The notes under the pieces were generated by a model, which was not told the origin of the DNA, made no database searches, and worked only from the letters and a program-made list of their open reading frames with translations. DNA of 64,000 nt from Polychytrium aggregatum (taxonomy: Eukaryota; Chytridiomycota; Chytridiomycetes; Polychytriales). Position numbers and translations under genes: made by a program. Numbering within the stretch: the stretch's first letter is position 1; every line of letters begins with the position of its first letter. Of this stretch, positions 1 through 11,800 are shown in pieces. Location of the stretch: NCBI RefSeq assembly GCF_025602895.1, contig NW_026516295.1, forward strand, positions 124,001-188,000, given 5' to 3'.

Positions 1-1
1 C

Positions 2-751
2 GTCGTCGACGAGGCCGACACCCTCTTTGACCAGGAGTTTGGAGCACAGCTCCGCAAGATCGTCACGCTGATCAAGGATGCCGCCGCCAAGCAGACGACG
101 TCGTCGCTGCCCGAGATACCTTGTCGCTTCACCTTTGTGACTGCAACGCTGCCTCGCACCGTCACACTCGCCCTGAGCACCCACTTCCCCAACACCCTGC
201 GCCTGACGACGCCGTCGCTCCACAAGACCCTGAAGCGGTGCTCGCAGCAGTTCCTCTACATCGACGGCTCCACCACCAAAAACCTGATGCTGCTGGACGT
301 CCTGAAGCGCTCCTCCGGCGATCAGCGCATCATCATCTTTTGCAACACCCGCAAGTCGTGCGAGGCCGTTGGGCAGTTCCTGCGGTCCAAGGGCCTCAAT
401 GCCCACAACATCTCGGCCGAGATGGAGGTCGACGAGCGCAAGCGCATCCTGCGCGAGTTCACCGACAAGAGCCAGATCCTCTCCGTCGACAACCAGTTTG
501 AGCAGGAGTTTGTCCGCAACCAGATGATCCTCGTTTCGACCGACCTGACCTCGCGCGGCCTCGACACGATGCTGGTCTCGCATGTGGTGCTCTACGACTT
601 CCCTCAAACGGCGATCGACTATCTGCATCGGGTCGGCCGCACGGCCCGTAACGGCGGTCGCGGCCGGGCAACAGCCATTATCTCCAAGAAGGAGGCCCGC
701 CTGGCCAAGAACATCGAAGCTGCCGTCAAGAACCACTCGGTGTTGGCTTGA
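2..751 (+). CDS. DEAD-box ATP-dependent RNA helicase, C-terminal part (5' end outside window)
   Basis: The reading frame is already open at base 2 and begins inside the helicase: motif II (VVDEAD) is at the edge, followed by motif III as TAT (FVTATLP), then the second RecA-like domain with IIIFCNTRKS, the STDLTSRGLD segment (motif V) and HRVGRTARNG (motif VI). The protein unwinds or remodels RNA using ATP. The domain ends about 35 residues after motif VI at a TGA (749-751), so there is no long C-terminal extension. The YDFPQT-IDYLHR pattern is reminiscent of mitochondrial helicases of the MRH4/DDX28 type, but without the N-terminus I cannot separate these from other DEAD-box groups. No intron is needed in the visible part. 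Confidence 0.93.
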   Translation, partial: VVDEADTLFDQEFGAQLRKIVTLIKDAAAKQTTSSLPEIPCRFTFVTATLPRTVTLALSTHFPNTLRLTTPSLHKTLKRCSQQFLYIDGSTTKNLMLLDVLKRSSGDQRIIIFCNTRKSCEAVGQFLRSKGLNAHNISAEMEVDERKRILREFTDKSQILSVDNQFEQEFVRNQMILVSTDLTSRGLDTMLVSHVVLYDFPQTAIDYLHRVGRTARNGGRGRATAIISKKEARLAKNIEAAVKNHSVLA

Positions 752-1490
752 TCAAGCGATTTGGCAGCTGTCAGACGGAAGGGCGCTGGGCTACGGCATC
801 GGGCGACGGTGCTGCGTCATCATTTCACACGACCGCGAGGCTCATGTACGATGCAAATGCACTCCGCGGCCGCTTGCTTGCTTTGAGGCCCGGCTGCTGC
901 AGAGGCGCCCGCGGAACGTTGCCGGCTCGCTGCTGCTTCGGTGCTGGTGAGACAACACATTAGACAGATTCCTGAGGCAAACACAGAGCTCACGATGAAG
1001 CCGGGCACGATGCTTTGACTGAATAGGAATACACACGCATCCATCATAGGCAACCACCATCCGCTTTGTTAGAGACTGCCATGCGACGTGTTGAAGTCAA
1101 TCATCGTGGCCCGAGGTGTTGGCCAAACGGCTTCCTGAGTGGTCACTATTGCTAATGGCCTCGTTAACGCTCTGGTCGCTATGGCTGAACAACACAAGTC
1201 TCTCTCCCGGGCGCAGGGTGGACAACGGTTTGGCGGTGGAGAACGTACATTTGGTCACTGGGTTCCAGGCCGGTATTCCCGTCTCCTCTACGCCTGCTCG
1301 ATTCACACACGCATCACACCCATTTCGCCCGCTCGACAAACTACAAGGGAAGGAAGAAAACACAGCACTCGATCCGTCTCGCTCTCTAGAGGCACTCATA
1401 CGCCAAGTTGGATGCTGGGCAGGCTCGCATCGGCATGTATCTGCCTGCCTGACACACACACACACTCTCTCCCCCTCCCACGGCTCCAGC
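752..1490. other. Intergenic, convergent 3' regions
   Basis: Lies between the 3' ends of the helicase (+) and the glycerol-3-phosphate dehydrogenase (-). It contains a short CA run near 1452-1466 and no coding sequence I can support. Frames that stay open here give low-complexity translations. Confidence 0.6.
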
Positions 1491-4116
1491 TTAGTCACGG
1501 ATGCCCGTCAGCTCTGTTTTCGGATCCCGTCCCATAAGCTCGGCCAGGACCATCTTGATGTTGCCGCCCTCGAAGAGCACCTTGTGGACCGAGTTGACCA
1601 GGGGCGAGTCCACGTTCAGCTTGCGGCAGAGGGTGTACGCCGCTCGGGTGGTCTCGACACCTTCGGCGACGGAGCCCAGGGTGGCCAGCACATGATCGAG
1701 GGCCTCGCCCTCGCCGATGCGTTTGCCGACGGTAAAGTTACGCGATTTCTCCGAGGTCGCGGTCAAGAACAGATCGCCGGCACCAGCCTAGAACCAAAGC
1801 GAAGAAAGAGGAGCCATGCAGAGGATGGGCCGTCAGAAGATGAGCCCACATGCCCATATCCAGGGCAGAAGAGGGAGACGGCAAGCGAGCCGCACATGCA
1901 CATGCAACTGCACATGTTCAGATGGAAATACCCGTCCGTATCAAAGTTCCATCGGAGCCATTCTTCGGTCGCACTCGAGCGCCATCGATATCCCTTCCTC
2001 ATCGACGCAGCGACAAGAGCCCCACGCCAGCCGGAGGCTTGCGTGCTTCGCTTACCAGTCCAGTAAAAGTCAGCGGATCGGCACCCATGGCCACACCGAT
2101 CCGAGCAATCTCGGCCAAGCCGCGGGTGATCAGCGCAGCACGGGCATTCTGTTGGAACCCGAGGCCAGTGCAGGCGCCCGAGGCAATCGCAATCACGTTC
2201 TTGAGGGCACCCGCAATCTCGACACCGACGGTATCGACCGAGTCATAGACGCGGAAGTGCGGGGCGTGGAAGAGTCGCTGGGCCCTATGGGCCCGGGCTC
2301 GAGACTTGCTGGCAACTGCGACGCATGTCTGGAAGCGCAGAGGCATGGTCCGGCAGAGAGGATCACCCCCCCCCATCCGAGAAGAAGCAGCCGTTAGTGC
2401 TACGATCAGGCCATCGCTGGTTCGAGACTCGGTGGCTGCGTTCGAGGGTCGAGCGATATGTCCTGTCCTTGGCGGCCCTCCAGACTCAGGTTGTGACCTT
2501 GATTTGTAGTCCTGTTATGTGACCATGCCCGATGGTTTCTTCCCGTGTTCTATCTATGTTGCTCTCGCGTGATCTCATCTCCCCTTTATGAGGCACAGCA
2601 AGGGTCTTAGAATTCCCCGCTCATACGAAACCTACCGGCTGGCGCTTCACAACCTCGATGGCAAAACTCGGGCCGGACAGAAATGCGACCTTGGAGCCGA
2701 TATCGTCGCCAAAGACTTCCAGGGAGATCTGGTTTGGCAGCAGCCCGCTGGTGATCTCGATGCCTTTGTTGGCAAAGAGCAGCAGGTGGTTGACGGTGAG
2801 GTAGGGACGGATGGTGGTGGCAACGGATCTGGGTTGGCGAAGAAGTGTTTGATGCGTTGGTGGCGCAGGGCGAGTCATACGAGCAAGGGAATCCTCTCGG
2901 GTTCGTCAGCTGCAGCACTTGGTGACGACAGAGGAGCCGATTGGTACTAAACGAAGCAAGCTGTGCAGAGAATCAAACTAGCTGCGCCGCCTGGCCAGAA
3001 AGATGCAGGATGCAGTGTAGGAGACGGCATCCACACGCACCTCATATGCTGGGTAGGAATCGCCATGATGATGACGGTCGCGGACTTGATCAGCTCGGGG
3101 GTCAGCTCGGTGGTGGCCTTGAGCTTGGAGGAGAGTTTGACCTGCAAACGATCGTACAGTTCCCACAATACAAGCAATGCCCCGCTCCGCGGATGAGTCT
3201 TGCGTAGAGATAAAGATTCGGCAGGCATGTGCAAGGATGCGCCGACGGATGTGAACCGACCCCAGCCATGTACTTTTTGTTCTCGTGCTCGAGGTTGATG
3301 CTGTCGACAACGTTCTTGTCTCGTGCCCAGATGGTGACATCGGTGCCGAGCAGGTCTGGCGGGGCCGCGATAGCGTTGTGATGGTGTTGTGATGGTGTTG
3401 TTATGGTGGTGCAGTAGTGTTGTGATGGTGCGATGGTCCCGAAATTACGCCGTAATTACAAGGTGGAAACGATGGAAACGGTGGAAACGATGGAAACGTC
3501 AAATGGTCAGCGATCAAGCACACCCAGGCCTGTCCATCGCCAAGCACGCTCGATGGTTTGGATCAGAGGGAAAGTGTTGTGGACGTCGGGCTGGGCAAAG
3601 TGCTTGAAGCAGCGCGATTGATCGGATACATCGAGTGGTGGATGCGATGGCGATGGTTGTGGTTGTGGTTGTGGTCCTGCTGCTCACACCGCCAGCCAGC
3701 CGCCACCAACGGACACGGCTGACGAGCCATCCAGATGCTCGACCTCTCGGGAAGATCTCCAGCATCGGCAGCCTGTCCGCCTCTCCTCTTCCCTCGCGTC
3801 GTCGTAGAATCCAACGCCGGCAGCAAACAGGCAATGCACCCTGCCGAGGCATCAGCCTCCAGCCCAGGACGGGACCGAGAAAACGAGGTGGCCACGCCCA
3901 TTCCAAGTTGCAGCGACGGCGGCGCAACGCACCTGCCAGATGGTCGGCCAGGCATGTTCCAAAGTTTCCGGCGCCGAGAACAATGACGACCTCCTCCTTG
4001 CCCTCGATCTGGCCGCCGAGTTTGGTGTCCTTGATATGGGATGAGGCAGCGGTGGTGTTTGGGGTGGAGGTGGTGCTGCTGGTGCCCCAGTCGAAGAGCC
4101 AATAGCCGTTGCCCAT
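1491..4116 (-). CDS. GPD1: Glycerol-3-phosphate dehydrogenase (NAD+), cytosolic type
   Basis: Reduces dihydroxyacetone phosphate to glycerol-3-phosphate with NADH, feeding glycerol and glycerolipid synthesis and redox balance. Six exons close in phase: 4116-3933, 3355-3261, 3141-3041, 2828-2627, 2328-2056 and 1787-1491, giving 383 residues. The start ATG (4116) puts a 42-residue hydrophilic leader before the Rossmann motif GAGNFG (residues 48-53). Downstream come IPTQHMRSV, the ANKGIE lysine loop, the substrate-loop [20 protein letters not shown] with the catalytic lysine, and AGAGDLFLT. The length fits the fungal/animal GPD family. One donor is unusual (GTCGGT, at 3260). The first intron (577 bases) carries short tandem repeats. 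The 5' end faces the divergent Kre9-like gene across about 1.4 kb. Confidence 0.96.
3372..3499. repeat. Short tandem repeats inside GPD1 intron 1
   Basis: About 3372-3422 repeats a GTTGTGATG-like unit. About 3462-3499 holds four 9-base copies of GGAAACGAT-type sequence. Both lie within the first intron. Confidence 0.7.
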
Positions 4117-4189
4117 GGTTGCTCGAGAGACTACGCGGAGGAGGTGAAGCGGAGAGATGCAGACGAGTGCGTTGGCAGGAAGCGGCAAC

Positions 4190-4257
4190 AGATGAATCGC
4201 AGATGAATCGCAGATGAATCGCAGGTGGAATGCAGGTGGAATGGAGGTGGAATGCGG
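4190..4257. repeat. 11-bp minisatellite (GATGAATCGCA then GGTGGAATGCA units)
   Basis: Three copies of a GATGAATCGCA unit run directly into about three copies of a related 11-base unit GGTGGAATGCA, about 70-130 bases upstream of the GPD1 start codon. Confidence 0.85.
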
Positions 4258-4449
4258 GTGGTCGCGGAGGCTGGCCGGGACAGACACGTGACGATACATG
4301 TGACACGACTTGCCAGCCAGAAAAGGGAATCCCGGTTTTGCGCCGTGTGGCAGTGCGAGCGGGTGTGTGGCGGTGATGGTCGGGTGGTACAAGTCCAAGG
4401 CGACGGTGTCTGGGATGTGGGATGTTGAGCGGTATCTGGATATTGATGA

Positions 4450-4515
4450 ATTGATTGAATATTGATTGAATATTGATTGAATATTTATTGAATATTGATT
4501 GAGCATTGACTGAGC
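4450..4515. repeat. 11-bp minisatellite (ATTGATTGAAT), six copies
   Basis: Six consecutive 11-base units: three perfect ATTGATTGAAT copies, one with a single change, and two ending in GAGC. It is AT-rich in a GC-rich neighbourhood and lies in the GPD1 upstream region. Confidence 0.9.
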
Positions 4516-5540
4516 GGCAATCCAGTGATGTTAGATGATACAATTTTCGATGTGTGCTGTCGATGGCCTCGGCAAGTGCAGAGTCCCCCGGAGGAACACC
4601 TTGACGTCCGCAGCACGAAACCATCGCCGTTCCTCGCAAAGACGTCGCTCACCGAGGACAGACCAACATCACGCTGAATGCGTCGACCCGGCGATGCCCT
4701 CAAACAATACATCCCAGGCAATGCTCCGCATCGATTTCCCCAACGCCAACAACAGCCCCTTGCGGCGACCTCCTTGACACAACCCCTCGTGCCCCATCGT
4801 GCGCTCACAAGAGGGTCACCATCCGCCCCTTGCCGGAGCACCCTCGCTGGCCACAGCCACCGCACAGTCGCAGCCGGTTGTTGGGTGCTTTTGAGACTGC
4901 TCCCATCGACCTGCGGCTAACAACACCTTCTAACACCATCTAACACCACCTGACACCACCCATCATCGGCGACCAAGCGACATTTCCACCCCCGTGTCGC
5001 CTTGAGCAGCATGCACACCCACTGTGCCCCTCTGGTCACCGCCCTTGTCCCCGTGGTGCCGCGCGGCCGCGCAATCAACGATATGCGACCCTGCGTGACC
5101 GTCTTGCGTTTTTGCTGCGGCCACCCCTTCGACCTATCGTCCTCCCTGCCGGCTGCCTGCTTGTTGTTCGGCTGTCGGTCCGCTGTTGCTCGTCGGTTTC
5201 TCGACAGTTGCTTGCTTGTTGGCCTGTCGCCAGGAGCAGCGGCCTGCCCGGCATTGTCGTTGTCGATGTTGGCCAGGCACTGCCAGCGCTGCTCAGCACG
5301 GCTCGCGCGACAGCATCCTCGGAACACCGGCCTGAACCGACCGAGCGCTGTCGAACACAGCTCCCCCCCCCTCACCTGCTCCTCTGCCTCTGCCTCCATC
5401 TCCCCCCCCCCGAGCTGCTCCAGGCGGGCATCTCGGACTCGCTCCTTTGCTGGCATCGGCAGCCCTGCATCTGCTTGAGGCCCCGGCCACTGCTCAACCC
5501 ACAGATCCATCGAGACCAGCCCTCGACTGATTCAGCGACA

Positions 5541-8181
5541 ATGAGGAACTGGCGACACTCGCTGCTCTGCTCGCTTGCTTTGCCGCTGCTTGCCAGTGGG
5601 GCAGCTATAAGTTTCGTGGTAAGTTGCCCTCGCTCACCACAGCCCCAGCTCCTGCAGGTGGGCGGGAACTCGTCGTCAGCGGCCGAGATGCCGCCCCGCC
5701 GGCTGCGACATGTCCATGACTCGTGTGGATCCACATGTTCCATGGCATGTATCGGCCGACTGATGCGCCGACTGATGCGCTCCCCTGTCGATTTCCATTG
5801 CATAGGTCCCAGCGGGCGGAGAGATCTGGTCGTACGGCACGCACCAGGCTCAAATCGCCGTCGACCCCAATAGCGGACCGTTCTCCATGGGGTCAAAGCT
5901 GGATCTCAAGCTCGGCCAAGTTACGTTCGCATCCGGCATTGTCCTGGACGGATCCAAGACCATCTCCTTCACCATCCGCCAGGGCGATATCCCGGCGGGA
6001 ACCTATGCCGTCGTCCTGAGCGACAGCAACGGCAACCAGGCCGACTCGCCATCGATCCAGTTCTCGCTCACCCCCGCAGTAAGTCTGTCACAGAAAGCAG
6101 CGTACAGCACCTCTTACCCCTGGTATCGCCCGTGCACTCGCACTTGTATGAAAGTGTATCTGGCCTGTCCTGAACCTGGTGCTTGGCAGCATGAACATAC
6201 CCCAGCCACTAACTTTGCCCCTGTCCTTCAGCCACCACCACCACCACCACCACCACCTCCTCCTCCTCCTCCTCCTCCCCCTCCTCCACCGCCACCGCCG
6301 CCTCCGCCGCCGCCGCCGCCACCACCACCCCCTGTCTCCGCCACAGATCAGTCCCAGCCTTCCCCAGCAACCCTCTCGACGGTCGCAACGTCGGCATTGG
6401 CTTCTGCTCTGTCCTCTGCGAATGCCGCTCCTACTTTGTCGGTTGGTGCAGTGGCCCCTGCTGCCACAAGTTCAGGCGTGTCCAGCTCAAACACCGCGGC
6501 CGTTCTCCCAAGTACTCCCTCGGCTTCCCCGAGCTCATCTCAGGACGGCAACACCCCCTCCTCTGGACCAAATATGCCCATTGGCACCATCGTCGCCACC
6601 GTCTCGGGGCTGGCGGCAGCTACTCTGCTGTGCTTGGCCATCTTTATCTTTGTTCGACGGAGCAGAATGCGAACCTTCGTGAAGCTCCCCAAGCATGGCC
6701 GCTCCAGTCTCGAAGGCGGGCCTCCACTTCCGATGAATACTCTGGGCTCCGGCTCAACATCCTCATCGCCCCGCTTTGGCTCAATCGAGAAGCTCCACAA
6801 CCCGCGCGACCACACGCCCCTTCCTGGAACCGACGGCCCCGCTCCGCAATCGTGGGAAGTGACCAAGCTACAGTCGGCCTCGACGTCCTCTCGATTGATT
6901 CCCATGACCGCAAGACACAAGCCCGACCTGCAAGCAGTCGAAACCACGCCCCAGATCACTCCAGTCTCGGGTGTTCCTTCGCATCTCCGTGTCGGTGGCC
7001 GTCCGAGCATGGATGCCTCGGCTTCAGCCACTGTCGATCCGATCCGAGGCTTTGCTGCAATTCCGCCCGCTCCTGCGTCGAACCAGGATCCCACATCCCC
7101 GGTGCACTTCTCAAAGTCGCCTGTGGTATTGCCATCCTCCCTCAAGCCGACGGCCCATCCTATTTCCACCGCCAGTGCCGGGGCCGGGGCCAGTGCTGTG
7201 ACCGCTGCCGAGACTCCCCTCGAGCTTCATGAACGCCAACAGCACTCGTTGTCTGCCACACTCGAGCCCAGTGTTCCCAAGAGCAAGCTTTCGATCTTAA
7301 CTGCTTCCGACAGCATTGCTACGCCAACCATCGTGCTTGCTTCAGACTCGATCCCCAACCTGTCTACTCCAAACCCCGACCTTCAGTCTCCCACCGGTCC
7401 AAGTTCACAGCCCGCCCATGCCTCTGGAAGCCGTTCTACCTTTGGTCGGCCGTCCGCTGGAGCCTCGGCGACGGTCACCCGCACCATGAAGAGCATCCGA
7501 GATGAAGCGCCAACGACCCCTGTCAGCCCGGCTTCTGCTGCTGCTGCTGCCGGCTACAACCCGTTTGTCGCACCAGGCCAGAACCAGTCGGTCTGGTCGC
7601 AAGGCACTGACTCGACCTCAAGCATCCTCACTAGCAGTCCATTCGTGGCCACTGCAACGACGACCCTGACGACAGAAACAGCGGCCTCGACCTTGACGAC
7701 CCAGCCGACCTCCCAATCGATTCCCCGACGGCGCTCAACTCTGATCTCGTCTCCGGCTCAGTCGTACCTTGGCGCCTCGGGCGAGATCGATTCCGAGTCC
7801 CAGCGCCATTCCATTAGCCGTCCTTCGACGCAACAGCAAGGCTCAGGCTCAGGCTCAACAACACCACCTCCACCCCGGACTCGGTCCCTCAGCATTCCTG
7901 AAGGACGCCCCTCCCTTGAGATCGGCGGCCGAGGTCGCTCGGTTTCCATCCACCGTCCCTCCCTTTCCGGAGGAACCAACAACAAGTTTGCCATCAACGT
8001 CGTGGCAATCGCCGACGATAACGGACCCATATCTGCCTCGGCCGATGACGACAGTAGATCCTACAAATCCATCGGCACGACGCACTCGATGAAATCGGCC
8101 AAAGCAGCCTTTGACGAAGGGCTGCGCAATCACCCTTCGCTGGAGAACCTCGCTGCAGATTTGGATGCCGACATCCACTGA
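5541..8181 (+). CDS. Kre9/Knh1-like surface protein with polyproline stalk, one membrane helix and long cytoplasmic tail
   Basis: Three exons in phase (5541-5618, 5806-6078, 6232-8181) give 766 residues. Order: a signal peptide (hydrophobic core about residues 7-24); a domain of about 90 residues of Kre9/Knh1 or Ser/Thr-rich GPI-anchored-protein type (GGEIWSYGTHQAQIAVD ... GDIPAGTYAVVLSD); 34 consecutive prolines starting exactly at the third exon; a Ser/Thr/Ala-rich stalk; one transmembrane helix (GTIVATVSGLAAATLLCLAI) followed by basic RRSRMR; and a tail of roughly 500 residues rich in Ser, Pro and Thr. Kre9-family ectodomains are linked to beta-1,6-glucan and the cell wall. The single-pass design with a large tail suggests a wall-tethered sensor, which is inference. 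Intron 2 (153 bases) is a multiple of three and free of stops, so retained transcripts would stay in frame. Confidence 0.85.
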
Positions 8182-8852
8182 GTTGGACCTTGTGTATGAA
8201 CGTGTACATGTACATGTCCATGACTGGCTCGAGTCGGGCGCACTTGGGATGTTGCCGCTTGACCTTTCGATCCTTTCTTCCTCTGCGTCACCCCTTCCTC
8301 GCCCTCCCGTTCTTCCCTTCTTCTTCTGCATCGGATTTCAGGGACCTCATAACTGCCGCAACTGCCGCATTCAGGCTCTGCTCTTGATAATCCCCACCTT
8401 TGTCTCCCAATCTCGCTCGCTCTCCCCTCGCGTGCCCTCAGACAGTATGACTAATAGTTTAACACGGTCGTCTTTGAACCGAAGTGTGTCTGTTGGTGGC
8501 TGTTCGTCGACAACGCCTGTCCGGGATGCTCGCCACCATTCTTGCCAGGAATGTCCCACTGATCCATTGCCATCATCGCCAAGGCACCGGTCTGTGACGA
8601 CAGGGCACATCCAAGTGTGGTCATGCATCTCCATGCCGCGATTGTTGTCGAAGACGGAGTATATTGTTCCCAAGTCGTTGATTGTTGTTGCCTTGACAAT
8701 CTCCATGCCTCCAACTCATCCCCGACTCCAGTTGCATAAAGCCCAATCAGCTTCGCTGTCTATGGCTTTGGTCTCTGCAGTGCCCTGCCAGTTCGGCCAT
8801 GTGGTGCTTGAGGATGGCCCGCATCCGATCCATCAAGCTCGGTGCCCATTGA
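8182..8852. other. Intergenic, convergent
   Basis: Separates the 3' ends of the Kre9-like gene (+) and the receptor gene (-). It has pyrimidine-rich tracts near 8270-8420. No gene is supported here. Confidence 0.6.
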
Positions 8853-11800
8853 TCACTCCGACTGGTCGTTCGCTGATTTGCGATCTCTGGGTTCATTGGT
8901 GCCGGTGACGCTTGCCTCGAGCAGCCCAAAGACGGTCTTGTCTCGCTTTGCGGCTCCTCCAAGGCCGCTGATTCCGCCGACACCCTTCACGGCGGCAGTG
9001 CCGGCCTTTGCCTTGACGTCGGCATAGTTGGCCATGAACGAGCCGGCGGTGTCCTTTGACCCAAACTCGAGTGTATACGTCACCTTGTTGCGGCGGACCC
9101 GGACACTTCGAGCCAGGACCTTCTCTGCATCGGGGTCGCTCTCGGGGTCGCAGAGCTCGCACTCGCACGATGAGAAGCGGAAGCTGGCCTGGATGGTCCC
9201 GTCCATGTCGGCCTCCCGCATCTCGATCAGATCCAGGTTGGTGAAGACCAGGACCGTCGACGACACCCAGGCGCCTCCAAACTTGAGGCCCTGCAGGCCG
9301 CAGTCGTAAGCATAGGCGACGATCGAGGCTCTGGCCATGCCTTGGCTTGTGACGGACGACCGGTTGGTGGCAGTCGGGGACGATCTCTGCGTTTGCTTCT
9401 CGCTGTCGTTCCCGACTGGCTTGTGCTGGAGCACCTTGAGGAGTCTTGTGCTGAAGAGAATGATCGGGATCAAGGACGAGACCATGATGACCAGACACGA
9501 GAGAATGATCCTCCCGATGACATAGAGGCCCTGTGAGCTCAGCTCCTCCGAGAGCGCATACACCATCGGCAGACACAGCAGCAGCGTCATCGACACCACA
9601 TAGCTGCACAGTCCGATGACCCTGGACTCTTGGAAGCGCTCGTGGGCGCCTCTGGTCAGATATGCAAACACCACACAGCCAATCAGGATGGCTCCGTTCA
9701 GGACATAGATCAGGATCTCGGGGGCGGCCATGGAGCCGTGAGCCAAAGCGCACACCAGGGCGTAGAAGCTGCCCTCGACCACGGCGGTGGGACTGCCGAT
9801 GGCGACCCAGGCGACGCAGACCACAATCTCGATCCCGACGATCATGGCAGAGGCGAGGATGAGCTTCCAGTCGGGGGTCTTGATGGTGCGGATGCGCTTG
9901 TATCCAAAGATGATGTAGATGCGGATCGACTTCATGAGCAGCATGCTGGATGCACAGGGAGTGAGTGAGTGAGTGAGTGAGTGAGTGAGTGAGTGGGTGA
10001 GTGAGTGAGTGGGTGAGTGCGATGGCCGATTGTATCGACGACTGGTGCTGTCCACAAGTGAGTCCCAGCCATGTCGATGAAGCAACATTGCGGTGGTGTT
10101 CCAGAGCATGAGACCCAACAGCACCATACCTGAACACGGACGAAAACGCAATCACCGGGAGGAAGATGCGGCCGGCACAGACCAGGGGACTCGGATCGGC
10201 CGAGAAGAAGAGTGCGGCAACCTGGCCAAACACTGGTTGTTCGAGGCAGCGAGCGAGTCGACGACGACATCATTGAGCAAGATGATGTAGCAATGCAGGA
10301 CAGCACCAGCACCCATCGCACCCATCGCACCCATCGCACCCATCTCACCCATCGCACCCATCGCACCCATCGCACATCGGCAACTTACAGGCGCCGGCCA
10401 TGATCACATAGCAGCAGTTGGGCGAGATCGCCTGTATATCCGGCTTCTTCCTCCACAGGACAATCAGCATCAAGATCCCGGTATTGATCAGCACCGTGAC
10501 AATCAGCAACACCAGCATCACAATATTGTCCGAGTCCAGGTTGTTGAAATGGATCATGAATGGCGCCGATGGCTCCGAGCAGTCCAGTTGCTGGTTGTTG
10601 TAGTAGCCGACGTCGCAGATGCACTCGATTATCGACGACGACTGGAAGGGGCCGTCGACGATGCAGTATCCGTGCTTGCAAGAGCTGGCGCTGACATAGA
10701 TGTTGTTTGAGTCAAAGTACGGATTGCAGGGCGAGGCTGGGTCATACAGAGACTGGCCGCCCTGGGTGACCAGCATGAAGGCATCGTAGGCGAACTGGCG
10801 GATGTTCGGGTCGGTGTAGTGGACAAAGTTGTATTGGTCGAAGTACGTGGCGGTGGACGGCGATGCGATCGGCTCGGTCGAGAGAGTCTGGCGATCGTAT
10901 TTGTCAAGGCAAGGCCGGTGGTGCAGATGATGTTGATGATGTCGGTGGTGCCGATGGTAATGAAGTTGATGACAACACAGCAAGATGCCAGACCAGCGAG
11001 CATCGCAAATGGTATCGAATCGACCATGAGAACGGGCGGTGAGCAGGCGCGAGCCATGGTCAGTGCTTTGGTGCTGTCGGTGCTTTGGTGCTGTCGGTGC
11101 TTTGGTGCTGTCAGCGCCGGCGCAACGATTGGAGTCAGGTCAACGACTACTCACCGTCTGAGTGCCGCCGAATATGATCCAAAACAAGAATCGCAGGGTG
11201 GCTTGGATCTCTGCGGCGCTGACCCCATACAGCTGCGAGTCTTGGCGCAGAATGAAGAAGGTCGGTTCCATGAGGGGATAGGCATTGGGGACACTCGAGT
11301 CGAGGTAGCTTGACTGGATGGCGTTTCCGATGTCGTTGGAGATGTGTCGCAGGACCGAGATGTTGGCCGTGATGGGGGAAGAAAGAGCAGCCTGGGCAGG
11401 GAGGAGAGTCGGTGGCAGAGGACCATCAGCTCCGTGACTCGCTGGACTGTGGATGTGCGTTGATGTGTGCACACAATCACCAGCTCGAACAGGATATCCA
11501 GTGATGTGGGTGGGACGATCATGGTCGCGCTGATACCATCGAGGCATCGGGTGCGCAACGAATCCCAACCCACAACGGGGAGGGGCGAGTGGATCGCACT
11601 TGCCTTCATCGTCTGCACGGATGGAGCGACAGTGTCGCCGTTCTTGTTGATGATGTTAGCGATCCCGTACAGATTGAAGCTGGATGCCATTCCAGATAGG
11701 GTGGCGTTCACATATGGCAAATCGACATACCCAATCGAAAACGGTACGACTTGGACGCCGTCCGACAGGATGCTGTCGCTTGAGCCAGAGAGAGGAGCAT

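Larger units (their letters stand above)
4117..5540. promoter_or_regulatory. Divergent intergenic region between GPD1 and the Kre9-like gene
   Basis: About 1.4 kb separates two divergently transcribed genes, so both promoters should lie here. It holds two minisatellites with 11-base units (listed separately) and pyrimidine-rich stretches near 5100-5540 next to the Kre9-like start. I see no convincing coding sequence. Open frames here are repeat-driven. Confidence 0.55.

Noticed and set aside
1116-2066. 316-residue plus-strand frame
   Set aside because: Runs through GPD1 exons and an intron in antisense; no conserved motif.
3514-4639. Two long minus-strand frames of 330-358 residues
   Set aside because: Only the short GPD1 exon 1 frame inside them is real. 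The rest reads through intron 1, the upstream region and minisatellites.
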